A stretch of DNA of 44,791 nt from Flavobacteriales bacterium (GCA_011524915.1 WTJH01000013.1:1-44791), one strand, 5' to 3'; shown: positions 27,236-35,520, counted from the stretch's first letter. Translations and numbers: made by a program. Notes: a model not told the origin generated them from the sequence alone.

Positions 27236-28861
27236 ATGGCTAATTCTTGTTTTAAAGTTCCGTATCCCGTTAATGAACCCGTTCGTTCTTACACCCCTAA
27301 CAGCACTGAAAAAGAAGCTGTTTTAGAAACCTATCGAAAGCTGTATGGACAGTCCAAGGAGGTCCCACTCCGCATCCATGGAAAGGACATCAAGACAGGT
27401 GATTTGGGAACTATGCATCCTCCCCACGACCACAAGCATCAACTTGGGGTCTATCATAAGGCACGTCCAGAGGATGTAAAGCTGGCGATTGATAGTGCTT
27501 TAGCTGCACGTTCGCAATGGAGCACGATGGACTGGAGTGCCCGAGCCAGTATTTTTCTTAAAGCTGCGGCATTGGTTGCTGGGCCCTACAGAGATATCAT
27601 TAATGCCAGCACCATGTTGGCACAGTCCAAGACCATTCATCAGGCGGAAATAGATGCTGCTTGTGAGTTTGCTGACTTTTTAAGATTTAACGCCTATTAT
27701 CTTCAAGAAATTTATGAGCAACAACCCGATAGTGACGACGGCATTTGGAATCGACTTTCCTACCGACCTCTAGAAGGATTTGTGTACGCGGTTTCGCCTT
27801 TTAATTTTACAGCCATTGCAGGAAATCTCCCAGCGAGTGCCGCACTTATGGGGAATGTAGTAGTTTGGAAACCCAGCGATCATCAAGTTTTTTCGGCCCA
27901 AGTGGTTATGGAGATTTTTGAGGAAGCTGGAGTTCCTCCCGGAGTCATCAATATGGTGATGGGAGATCCCGAAATGATTACCAATATTGTCTTGGACACT
28001 CCAGAATTTGCTGGAATTCACTATACCGGATCAACTGCAGTTTTTAAGGATATTTGGACCAAAATCGGGAGTAAGATCCACCAGTTTAAATCTTATCCAC
28101 GTATTGTAGGTGAAACCGGAGGGAAAGATTTTATTATTGCGCATCCCTCTGCTAAGCCTTTGGAAGTGGCAGCGGCTATCATTCGGGGTGGTTTCGAATT
28201 CCAAGGGCAAAAATGTTCTGCTGCATCACGGGTATATTTACCGGCCTCCATTGCCCCACAGATTATAGAACACACCCAAAAGATGATGGCCGAGATTCAA
28301 ATGGGAAGTCCGGAAGATTTCGAAAATTTTGTCACTGCAGTCATTCATCAAGGAGCTTTCAACCGATTGAAAGACGCTATAGAAAGCATTCGAAAATCGG
28401 ATGAGGCCACCATACTGGCTGGAGGAAACTGTGATGACAGCAAAGGATATTTTGTAGAACCGACGCTTGTACAGACCACTAACCCACATTTTTTCTCTAT
28501 GGAAACAGAATTGTTTGGGCCTCTAGTTACTGTATATGTATATGAGGATAAAGATTGGAAAGAGACATTAGAGCTAATCGATCGGACCTCCGAATATGCA
28601 CTTACAGGAGCTGTGTTTTCTCAAGATCGTTATGCCCTGGAAGAAGCCTTAGGAGCTCTAGAAAACAGTGCTGGAAACTTTTATTTGAATGACAAGTGTA
28701 CAGGGGCCGTTGTTGGACAACAACCCTTTGGAGGTGCTCGAGGTTCGGGAACCAATGATAAAGCAGGCTCCGTATATAATTTGTTACGTTGGGTTTCCCC
28801 GCGTCTGATCAAAGAAACATTTGTCCCGGCTCAAGATTTTAAATATCCATTTTTAGGATAA
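27236..28861 (+). CDS. pruA: L-glutamate gamma-semialdehyde dehydrogenase
   Basis: Oxidises glutamate semialdehyde, in equilibrium with pyrroline-5-carboxylate, to glutamate with NAD+; this is the second step of proline catabolism. The 541-aa product is a stand-alone enzyme, not fused to PutA. Catalytic C327 lies in FQGQKCSAASR and the general base E293 in VGETGGKD. NAD contacts are seen around SPFNFTAI and YTGSTAVF. The C-terminal GGARGSGTNDKAGS anchor loop is present. No proline dehydrogenase gene is in the window. Confidence 0.95.
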   Translation: MANSCFKVPYPVNEPVRSYTPNSTEKEAVLETYRKLYGQSKEVPLRIHGKDIKTGDLGTMHPPHDHKHQLGVYHKARPEDVKLAIDSALAARSQWSTMDWSARASIFLKAAALVAGPYRDIINASTMLAQSKTIHQAEIDAACEFADFLRFNAYYLQEIYEQQPDSDDGIWNRLSYRPLEGFVYAVSPFNFTAIAGNLPASAALMGNVVVWKPSDHQVFSAQVVMEIFEEAGVPPGVINMVMGDPEMITNIVLDTPEFAGIHYTGSTAVFKDIWTKIGSKIHQFKSYPRIVGETGGKDFIIAHPSAKPLEVAAAIIRGGFEFQGQKCSAASRVYLPASIAPQIIEHTQKMMAEIQMGSPEDFENFVTAVIHQGAFNRLKDAIESIRKSDEATILAGGNCDDSKGYFVEPTLVQTTNPHFFSMETELFGPLVTVYVYEDKDWKETLELIDRTSEYALTGAVFSQDRYALEEALGALENSAGNFYLNDKCTGAVVGQQPFGGARGSGTNDKAGSVYNLLRWVSPRLIKETFVPAQDFKYPFLG

Positions 28862-28920
28862 TTTTCACATCAACATGTTTAATTAATAATTAAATTGTAC
28901 ACCACCCAATATAGCCCAAA

Positions 28921-29370
28921 ATGAATTTACAAACCTTTTTTTGCTGTCTTCTATGTAGTCTTGGTACATGGGTGATGGCACAACAAAGCTCCTATCGCGT
29001 CACTAAAGAGTATGATGAACGGGGGCAATTGATTCGGTACGATTCTGTTCGTACTTCCAGTGGGGGTCACTATTATAGTTTTCAACAGAGCGGACCCCAT
29101 ATGAATTCTAAGTTTAAAGGTCGTTTTCATATAATGACTGATTCGATCGGAGTCGTTTCTATTGACTCTACCCTAGCTGGAGCCCTAAGGTCTTCTGGAA
29201 AATGGAGTGTTTCCCCCAAGATTTTTATCCAACACTGGGACGATAGTGATAGCCTAAGTATTGAAATGCAACATATGGATTCTCTGATGCGATGTCAAAT
29301 GAAAGCCATGTTTCAAGAACTGGATGCTGTTTTTAACCCTTGTAAGGAAAAGAAACAAAAGACCGAATAA
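28921..29370 (+). CDS. Small secreted protein, function unknown
   Basis: A 149-aa protein with a clear signal peptide (NLQTFFCCLLCSLGTWVMA, cleavage before QQSS near residue 21). The mature part begins YRVTKEYDERGQLIRYDSVRT, a pattern seen in many Bacteroidota exported proteins of the RHS-like or YD-repeat-like type, then becomes polar with several Met/His/Asp residues (HWDDSDSLSIEMQHMDSLM). It resembles no family I can name. It is convergent with rsmG, with two bases between the stops. Confidence 0.7.
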   Translation: MNLQTFFCCLLCSLGTWVMAQQSSYRVTKEYDERGQLIRYDSVRTSSGGHYYSFQQSGPHMNSKFKGRFHIMTDSIGVVSIDSTLAGALRSSGKWSVSPKIFIQHWDDSDSLSIEMQHMDSLMRCQMKAMFQELDAVFNPCKEKKQKTE

Positions 29371-29372
29371 CA

Positions 29373-30002
29373 TTACCCCATCGGAAGGTAAACCACTTGT
29401 TTGGTTTCGAAAAAGGGTTCCTGAAAAAACTCGGGAATGGGATAACATTTGGCTTTAGGAAAGGGTTTAAGTTCTTCTTCCAGATCCCCTCCCTTGAGAT
29501 ATAGAATACCATTAGAAAGGCTGTGATCAGAAGCTGGTTTGAACTTGTCCGCTATCCAAGGAACAAATCGTTCCATCCGAGTAACAGCTCTACTGACAAC
29601 AAAATCAAAGGTTCCAGTAACATCTTCTGCCCGTTTATGCTGTGCTACTACATTGTTGATTTCTAAGGCTTTTGCAACTTCCTGAACAACCTTTATTTTT
29701 TTACCGATACTATCGACCAGTTTAAACTTTGTTTCTGGAAATAAGATGGCCAAGGGAATCCCTGGAAAACCCCCTCCGGTACCCACATCTAAAATAGAAG
29801 CTCCAGGCCGAAACGACTGCACCTTACTCAGTGCTAAACTATGCAAGACATGACGCTCATAAAAGGCTTCCATGTCTTTCCTTGAAATCACATTGATTTG
29901 TTGATTCCATTCCTGATATAGGGGGCCTAAAGCCTCCAATTGTTGTTTTTGAGCAGAGGTGAGCTCTGGGAAATATTCAAAAATGCGATCTACACCTAGC
30001 AT
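29373..30002 (-). CDS. rsmG: 16S rRNA (guanine527-N7)-methyltransferase
   Basis: Methylates G527 in the 530 loop of 16S rRNA. From the ATG at 30002 the protein is 209 aa and starts MLGVDRIFEYFPELT, the expected N-terminus; the longer frame to 30053 adds an unconserved hydrophobic tail. The SAM site LDVGTGGGFPG is at residues 71-81, and DFVVSRAV plus LKGG in the C-terminal part are typical of RsmG/GidB. Confidence 0.95.
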   Translation of the reverse strand: MLGVDRIFEYFPELTSAQKQQLEALGPLYQEWNQQINVISRKDMEAFYERHVLHSLALSKVQSFRPGASILDVGTGGGFPGIPLAILFPETKFKLVDSIGKKIKVVQEVAKALEINNVVAQHKRAEDVTGTFDFVVSRAVTRMERFVPWIADKFKPASDHSLSNGILYLKGGDLEEELKPFPKAKCYPIPEFFQEPFFETKQVVYLPMG

Positions 30003-30137
30003 TTGCGGTTTATTTGGCACAAAAATCTGACTATTTGTAAGAAAAATAAACATTTTTAGAAGGAAAGTATTTTTTAGATCGAAATGCCAAGAAAGTCGTG
30101 TATTTTCGCAGCTAATACTTAAGTAAACGAATGAGTT

Positions 30138-31322
30138 ATGACAAAGCTTTCGAACAGGATTGAATCCTTGCCCGCTTCAGCTACTCTGGCTATGGCAGCC
30201 AAAGCGCGTGAATTGAAAAATCAGGGAGTCGATGTAATCGGTCTTAGTTTAGGGGAACCGGACTTTAATACCCCTGAATTTATTAAAGATGCAGCGATCC
30301 AAGCCGTTAATGACAATTATAATTCTTACTCCCCAGTGGATGGCTATGCTGATCTTAAAGATGCGATATGCCTAAAATTTAAGCGGGACAATCAACTGGA
30401 GTACAAACCCTCTCAGGTGGTTGTATCCACGGGAGCAAAACAATCCATTGCCAATGTTTGTATGGTACTGTTAAACCCTGGAGATGAAGTTCTACTTCCT
30501 GCACCTTACTGGGTGAGCTATTCTGCCATTGCTACTTTGGCAGAAGCCAAATCCACTATCATTCCATCCTCAATTGACACGGATTTTAAAATTACTCCCG
30601 AGCAATTAGAAGCGGCCATCACCCCCCAAACAAAATTGGTGATGTTCAACTCCCCGAATAACCCCAGTGGAACCATTTACACTGAAGAAGAATACCGGGC
30701 ATTGGGGAAAGTACTTGAAAAGTATCCAGACATCTATATTTTATCCGACGAAATTTACGAACATATCAATTACGGGACACCTCACTTTAGTATCGCAGCG
30801 ATCCCGGAACTTTATGATCGTACCATAACTGTCAACGGAGTGGCGAAAGCCTTTGCTATGACCGGTTGGCGAATCGGATATATTGGCGCTCCAGAATGGA
30901 TTGCTAAGGCCTGTAACAAAATGCAAGGACAAATTACCAGTGGAGCCAACTGTATAGCCCAACGCGCAACTATTGCCGCTTTGGAGGCCCCAGTAAGTAA
31001 GATCCAATATATGGTCGATGAATTCAAGAACCGTCGCGAACTCATCATTGAATTGCTTTCGGAAATTCCGGGAATCCAACTCAACCAACCTCAGGGAGCT
31101 TTTTATGTATTCCCTGATGTTTCTGCATATTTTGGCAAGACACTCAATGGTAAAACAATTGCTAATGCTTCTGACTTTGCTCTGTATCTTTTAGAAGAAG
31201 CTCATGTCGCTACGGTAACAGGAGAAGCTTTTGGGAATGAAAATTGTATTCGAATTTCCTATGCTGCCTCTGAAGCAGATATTAGAAAAGCGATTGGACG
31301 TATCGCTAGTGCCCTAAGCTAA
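30138..31322 (+). CDS. Aspartate-type aminotransferase
   Basis: A PLP-dependent class I aminotransferase of 394 aa. The motifs are PLP lysine K237 in NGVAKAFAMTGWRIGY, SPNNPSG at 172-178, SDEIYEH near 203-209, and the carboxylate-binding Arg in NCIRISYA near the C-terminus. It resembles the Ib subgroup of aspartate aminotransferases, some of which also accept prephenate. The Bacteroidota-like box TATTTTCG lies about 30 bases upstream. It is followed by a bidirectional terminator shared with the aromatic operon. Confidence 0.92.
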   Translation: MTKLSNRIESLPASATLAMAAKARELKNQGVDVIGLSLGEPDFNTPEFIKDAAIQAVNDNYNSYSPVDGYADLKDAICLKFKRDNQLEYKPSQVVVSTGAKQSIANVCMVLLNPGDEVLLPAPYWVSYSAIATLAEAKSTIIPSSIDTDFKITPEQLEAAITPQTKLVMFNSPNNPSGTIYTEEEYRALGKVLEKYPDIYILSDEIYEHINYGTPHFSIAAIPELYDRTITVNGVAKAFAMTGWRIGYIGAPEWIAKACNKMQGQITSGANCIAQRATIAALEAPVSKIQYMVDEFKNRRELIIELLSEIPGIQLNQPQGAFYVFPDVSAYFGKTLNGKTIANASDFALYLLEEAHVATVTGEAFGNENCIRISYAASEADIRKAIGRIASALS

Positions 31323-31373
31323 AATCAGATTTTCTCCTCCAAGGTATTGAGGGGAAATTTGTTCAATGTATAT

Positions 31374-31409
31374 CAAAAAAAAGCCCGGAAAACCGGGCTT
31401 TTTTTTTTT
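31374..31409. terminator. Bidirectional intrinsic terminator
   Basis: The seven-base stem AGCCCGG / CCGGGCT with an AAAA loop (31382-31399) is flanked by nine A on the left and ten T on the right. It can end both the plus-strand aminotransferase transcript and the minus-strand aromatic operon. Confidence 0.88.
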
Positions 31410-31412
31410 GAG

Positions 31413-32495
31413 TTAAGCATTCATGATGCTTTCCTGATGATTGATGGATTCTTGGTGAATCGCTTTAAAAAAGCGAAGAACAAATTCTTCACTTAGGCCA
31501 CGCTCCTCCCCTTCGAGGATCATTTTTCCTAAGATTTCGTTCCATCGCTTGCTTTGTAAAACAGACACATTGTTGTCTTTTTTAAGCTTTCCTATAGCTT
31601 CAGCTACTTGCATACGCTTACCAAGAGTATCTAAAAGAGATTGGTCTGCAGCATCGATTTCAGCTCTCATTTTCTTGAGTGCATTTTGATATTCTTCTGC
31701 ATCGGTAGTTTCGACGCGAACACTCCAATCCTTCATATATTGAATTAGTGTTTCGGGAGTAATTTGCTGGGAAGCATCACTCCATGCTTTATCTGGATTC
31801 CAGTGAGACTCTACCATGAGACCGTCGAAATTCAAATCTAAAGCCGCCTGACTCACGTCAAAGATCAAATCGCGACGACCAGCAATATGTGAGGGATCAC
31901 AAATCAATGGTAGATCTGGGAAACGGTTCTGGAGTTCAATGGCCAATTGCCATTCGGGTTTATTACGGTATTTCGTTTTTTCGTAACTCGAAAACCCTCT
32001 GTGAATTACACCGATATTTTTGATGTCAGCTGTATAAATCCGTTCTACACCTCCCAACCAAAGCGATAGGTCTGGATTCACAGGATTCTTAATTAAGACA
32101 ACTTTATCTGTTCCCTTCAGGGCATCGGCGATCTCTTGTACAATAAATGGACTTACTGTGGATCGAGCTCCAATCCATAAAATGTCAATATCGTGCTCTA
32201 AGGCCAGTTGAACATGGTTTGCATTGGCGACCTCTGTGGCAATTTTCATTCCCGTTTCTTCCTTCACTCGTTGCAGCCACTTGAGACCAATGGCCCCAAC
32301 TCCTTCGAAATTTCCGGGTCGTGTTCGGGGTTTCCAAATTCCAGCTCGGAAAGCATTTACGTCACTATCCTTGAGCTGATGAGCTATTTTGAGTACTTGT
32401 TCTTCTGTTTCAGCACTACAAGGTCCTGCAATTACTAAGGGATGATCCAGATTTAAATCATCCAACCATTTGCGCATTTGTTTTTGGTTTTCCAT
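31413..32495 (-). CDS. Bifunctional DAHP synthase / chorismate mutase
   Basis: Fuses the first step of the shikimate pathway (erythrose-4-P + PEP to DAHP) to the chorismate-to-prephenate step. The 360-aa protein begins with a KDO8P/DAHP synthase barrel carrying VIAGPCSAE (21-29), FRAGIWKPRTRPG (49-61) and ICDPSHIAGRRD. An AroQ-type chorismate mutase covers about residues 262-350 (MRAEIDAADQSLLDTLGKRMQVAEAIG pattern). It is the last gene of the aromatic operon, 23 bases after tyrA. In this architecture the mutase part often serves as the feedback sensor for the synthase (family knowledge). Confidence 0.93.
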   Translation of the reverse strand: MENQKQMRKWLDDLNLDHPLVIAGPCSAETEEQVLKIAHQLKDSDVNAFRAGIWKPRTRPGNFEGVGAIGLKWLQRVKEETGMKIATEVANANHVQLALEHDIDILWIGARSTVSPFIVQEIADALKGTDKVVLIKNPVNPDLSLWLGGVERIYTADIKNIGVIHRGFSSYEKTKYRNKPEWQLAIELQNRFPDLPLICDPSHIAGRRDLIFDVSQAALDLNFDGLMVESHWNPDKAWSDASQQITPETLIQYMKDWSVRVETTDAEEYQNALKKMRAEIDAADQSLLDTLGKRMQVAEAIGKLKKDNNVSVLQSKRWNEILGKMILEGEERGLSEEFVLRFFKAIHQESINHQESIMNA

Positions 32496-32518
32496 TGAAT
32501 TGGTTTTATTCGATTGTA

Positions 32519-33379
32519 TTAATTTCCATTTTGTGCCATTCCTTCTAAAATGGGCTTTATTTGGTTCGCTTTTTTCATCAGCTCCAAGAGCTGATCCGTA
32601 TCTTCAGCTTCCAAAGCATCGGCAAAGGTATTTAAATGTCCGATATAGGCATAAAGAGCTTTGAGTACATGTCTTTTATTTTGTTGAAAAATAGGAGCCC
32701 ACATAGCTGCTGAGCTTTTAGCCAAGCGAACTGTAGAAGCAAATCCACTTCCTGCCAACTCGACTATAGTCTCTGGATTTTTTTCCATATCCAATACGGT
32801 TTGCCCCAACATAAATGAACTGACATGCGACAGATGCGACACATAAGCCACATGTAAATCATGGGCTGCTGCATCCATATAAATTAGTCGCATATGCATG
32901 GCTTCCAACAACTCTATTCCTTTCTCTCTTGAGCTAGCTGCAGTTTTTTCAGCATCGCATAGGATGGTTATCTTCCCCTCGAACAAGCCTTCAAAAGCAG
33001 CTTGGGGACCAGAAAATTCTGTTCCTGCAATGGGGTGGGCAGCTAAAAATTGATCCCGTCGTGGATGTTGAGCTACAGCCTCCACTATGGCTGCTTTGGT
33101 AGAACCCATATCGATCACCAGAGTGCTACTAGAAACTCCCTCTAAAACTTGAGGAAGTAGCTTCACTGTAGCATCTACAGGGATGGCCAGAAATAGAACA
33201 TCCATCTGGGACCATTGATCTTTACTCAGTTCGCAGTCCACCAAATTCAACTCCAAAGCCTGTTGCAAGTGGAGTGAAGATTTGTCTGCTCCATAGAGTT
33301 GAACGGATGGTCTGTTCTTTCGTAAGGAAAGAGCAACAGAGCCACCGATTAAACCTAAACCAATAACACCAATTTTCAT
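32519..33379 (-). CDS. tyrA: Prephenate dehydrogenase
   Basis: An NAD(P)-dependent oxidative decarboxylase making 4-hydroxyphenylpyruvate for tyrosine. The 286-aa product has the Rossmann motif GLGLIGGSVAL at residues 7-17, DMGSTKAAI near 91-99, and HPIAGTEFSGP at about 114-124 containing the catalytic His. No ACT domain or chorismate mutase is fused. It overlaps the aminotransferase gene by four bases (ATGA). Confidence 0.94.
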   Translation of the reverse strand: MKIGVIGLGLIGGSVALSLRKNRPSVQLYGADKSSLHLQQALELNLVDCELSKDQWSQMDVLFLAIPVDATVKLLPQVLEGVSSSTLVIDMGSTKAAIVEAVAQHPRRDQFLAAHPIAGTEFSGPQAAFEGLFEGKITILCDAEKTAASSREKGIELLEAMHMRLIYMDAAAHDLHVAYVSHLSHVSSFMLGQTVLDMEKNPETIVELAGSGFASTVRLAKSSAAMWAPIFQQNKRHVLKALYAYIGHLNTFADALEAEDTDQLLELMKKANQIKPILEGMAQNGN

Positions 33380-34533
33380 GAGCGAAGACGGTTTATGGCT
33401 TCATCTATCAAAGCCTCAGAAACACAAAGTGAAAAACGAACATATCCCTGTCCTTGACTTCCAAAAATAGTTCCTGGTGTAATAAATATATGGTGCTTAT
33501 GCAGCAACTCATCAATAAACGTTTCGGGATCAGGATGCTTTTCGTTTAGGCGAGCCCAAACAAACATCCCCACGGCTTGTGGGTCATATGACAGCCCCAA
33601 AACCTCGGCCAGTTGCCAAACTTTAGCTCTCCGTTTGCGATAAATATCATTGAGTTGAGCATACCAATTTTCGTCCAATTGAAGGGCGGCTATAGCTCCT
33701 TTTTGCAATCCATAAAACATCCCCGAATCCATATTGCTTTTAACTTTCAACACGGCATTGATCAGCGGTTGAGCTCCACAAACAAATCCAACACGCCAAC
33801 CCGCCATATTGGAACTTTTACTCAAAGAATTCAATTCAAGAACATGTCCTTGAAGATTATCAGGACTTAAAATACTCTGGGGGTCTTCGTTTAAGATGAA
33901 ACTGTAGGGGTTATCGTTGACCAAAACAATTCCTCTTTGAGAAGTCCATTCCACTAATTTTTGATAGGTTTCTTTTTGGTTGAGGGCTCCTGTGGGCATA
34001 TGCGGATAATTGACCCACATCAGTTTAACTCGAGTGGTATCCATAGCCTCTAGGGCATCAAAATTGGGCTGCCAATTTTGAGAAGCTTCAAGCTCATAAA
34101 ATACCGGTTCTGCTTCTACAATTTTGGTGACCGAAGCATAGGTAGGATAGCCCGGATTGGGGATAAGGACCTGATCTCCGGGATTGAGTAGAGCCATCGA
34201 AATATGCATGATTCCCTCCTTGGATCCCATAAGAGGCAATATTTGCTGATTCGGATCCAAGCCAACCCCATAAAAGCGCTGATAAAAATCTGCTGCTGCT
34301 TGGCGTAGTTCGGGAAGCCCCTGATAACTCTGATATTGATGACTGTTTTCTTGTCCAAGACTTTGCTGTAAAGCTTCAATTACTTGCGGGTGCGGCGCTA
34401 GATCTGGACTTCCAATTCCCATATTCAAAATACGATGCCCCTGTTCCCGCATTTGAGCCACCTCTCGAAGTTTTTTCGAAAAATAATATTCCTGTACCTG
34501 TTCTAGGCGTTGTGCAAAAACGAGCTTAGTCAT
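33376..34533 (-). CDS. Aminotransferase of the aromatic amino acid operon
   Basis: A 385-aa class I/II PLP aminotransferase resembling LL-diaminopimelate/aspartate-type enzymes. The PLP lysine is K239 in NSLSKSSNMAGWRVGF. The usual NPNNPTG loop is changed to VNYPHMPTGA near 173-182, as in several DapL-like relatives. Its place between pheA and tyrA suggests it aminates phenylpyruvate and hydroxyphenylpyruvate to Phe and Tyr; that is inferred from context. Its start overlaps the pheA end by eight bases, indicating coupled translation. Confidence 0.87.
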   Translation of the reverse strand: MTKLVFAQRLEQVQEYYFSKKLREVAQMREQGHRILNMGIGSPDLAPHPQVIEALQQSLGQENSHQYQSYQGLPELRQAAADFYQRFYGVGLDPNQQILPLMGSKEGIMHISMALLNPGDQVLIPNPGYPTYASVTKIVEAEPVFYELEASQNWQPNFDALEAMDTTRVKLMWVNYPHMPTGALNQKETYQKLVEWTSQRGIVLVNDNPYSFILNEDPQSILSPDNLQGHVLELNSLSKSSNMAGWRVGFVCGAQPLINAVLKVKSNMDSGMFYGLQKGAIAALQLDENWYAQLNDIYRKRRAKVWQLAEVLGLSYDPQAVGMFVWARLNEKHPDPETFIDELLHKHHIFITPGTIFGSQGQGYVRFSLCVSEALIDEAINRLRS

Positions 34534-35359
34534 GAATCTGAGAATAAGTTCCTAAAATTTTAAAACTGGTTGCCATAAGAGATAATATGGACTCTGCCTT
34601 ATGAAAGGCCGAGGGCTCTTCAAAGGTGACGTCGATAAAAAATGCATACTTCCCAGGAGTTTCAATTACCGGAAGTGATTGAATCTTGGTCAAATTCATT
34701 TGGCAATCGCTTAATACATTAAGTATAGTTGCCAAACTACCACGCTTATGATCTAGGGTTAATTTAAGGGAGGCTTTGTTGAATTTTTCGGGACTATCGG
34801 CTCGGTCCTTAGCAACAACCACAAAACGAGTCACATTGTTTTTAATGGTTTGAATGGTTGTGGCTAGCACTTCTAATCCGTTCAGCTTAGCGGCTTCAGC
34901 AGAAGCAATAGCTGCGACTCCACTGAGAGATTTTTGAGCGATCTGCTGAGCTACAGCGGCTGTGTCGTCAGCTTCAACCAAGCGGATATGCGGATATTGA
35001 GCCAAGAACTCCTGACACTGCAATAAAGCCATGGGATGGGAGCGCACCTCCTGAATATCGGCAATGGTTTGCCCGGAAAGACCCATGAATTGATGTTGAA
35101 CAGACAAATGGTATTCTCCGATGATTACGCCTTCCATCCGATCAATCAGTGCATAATTCGGCAGAATGGATCCCGCAATAGAATTTTCTAATGCCATAAC
35201 TGCAAAATCGCATCCCCCCTGAAAGAGCTCCTGTAATAACTGGTCGAAACGCATACATTCTAAAAATGAAGCCGTCTCCCCAAAACAAGCTCTTGCCACC
35301 TGATGGTGATACGATCCTTGAGCTCCTTGAATTCCGATAAGAGGTGTTTTTGTGTTCAT
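34526..35359 (-). CDS. pheA: Prephenate dehydratase with ACT domain
   Basis: Converts prephenate to phenylpyruvate for phenylalanine. The 277-aa protein has the dehydratase domain at residues 1-185, with catalytic TRF at 177-179 and DDTAAVAQQIA at 131-141, then an ACT domain at about 195-275. The ACT-domain ESRP motif needed for Phe sensing in other enzymes reads QSLP here. There is no fused chorismate mutase; that activity sits in the last gene of the operon. It is the first gene behind the leader-peptide attenuator. Confidence 0.95.
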   Translation of the reverse strand: MNTKTPLIGIQGAQGSYHHQVARACFGETASFLECMRFDQLLQELFQGGCDFAVMALENSIAGSILPNYALIDRMEGVIIGEYHLSVQHQFMGLSGQTIADIQEVRSHPMALLQCQEFLAQYPHIRLVEADDTAAVAQQIAQKSLSGVAAIASAEAAKLNGLEVLATTIQTIKNNVTRFVVVAKDRADSPEKFNKASLKLTLDHKRGSLATILNVLSDCQMNLTKIQSLPVIETPGKYAFFIDVTFEEPSAFHKAESILSLMATSFKILGTYSQIHD

Positions 35360-35367
35360 TAAACGCC

Positions 35368-35394
35368 AAAAAAAAAGTCTCGATTGATCGAGAC
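35368..35394 (-). terminator. Attenuator terminator before pheA
   Basis: The perfect eight-base stem GTCTCGAT / ATCGAGAC with a two-base minimal loop (35394-35377) is followed by nine T (35376-35368). Only eight bases separate the T tract from the pheA ATG, so the hairpin also covers the translation-initiation region. Confidence 0.85.
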
Positions 35395-35427
35395 TTGATT
35401 ATATATGTTTCATTACAAAGCCTCTCC

Positions 35428-35484
35428 TTAGCCTAAAGCAAAGAAATAAAAGTAGCTGTTGTAATATGTTGATTTTGAAATCAT
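35428..35484 (-). CDS. Tyr/Phe-rich leader peptide (18 aa)
   Basis: The ORF encodes MISKSTYYNSYFYFFALG and stops with TAA. Seven of nine consecutive codons (7-15) are Tyr or Phe: TAT TAC, then after Asn-Ser, TAC TTT TAT TTC TTT. It sits about 70 bases before pheA with an intrinsic terminator in between. A GTG directly before the ATG is in frame and could be an alternative start. It has no recognisable ribosome-binding site, which is normal for Bacteroidota. It is a regulatory ORF rather than a functional peptide. Confidence 0.75.
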   Translation of the reverse strand: MISKSTYYNSYFYFFALG

Positions 35485-35489
35485 CACTA

Positions 35490-35520
35490 CAAATGTAAAG
35501 GCTTGAATTGGATTACAAAA
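35490..35520 (-). promoter_or_regulatory. Promoter of the aromatic operon leader
   Basis: On the minus strand, TTTTG (35520-35516), an 18-base spacer and TACATTTG (35497-35490) match the Bacteroidota TTTG / TAnnTTTG promoter in both boxes. The predicted RNA start falls within a few bases of the leader ATG at 35484. Confidence 0.62.

Larger units (their letters stand above)
35368..35484 (-). promoter_or_regulatory. Phe/Tyr transcription attenuator of the aromatic operon
   Basis: Three elements occur in the expected order on the minus strand: a Tyr/Phe-rich leader ORF (35484-35428), an antiterminator arm GAGGCTT (35424-35418) directly behind its stop, and an intrinsic terminator (35394-35368) whose 5' arm AAGTCTC (35396-35390) can pair with GAGGCTT over seven positions, one of them G-U. 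A ribosome stalled on the Tyr/Phe codons (35466-35440) would leave the antiterminator arm free. A ribosome at the stop codon would cover it, letting the terminator fold. The layout is seen in the sequence; the mechanism is inferred by analogy with known amino acid operon attenuators. Confidence 0.78.

Noticed and set aside
30003-30053. Longer start for rsmG
   Set aside because: The 17 extra residues are not RsmG-like; MLGVDRIFEYFPEL is the usual beginning.
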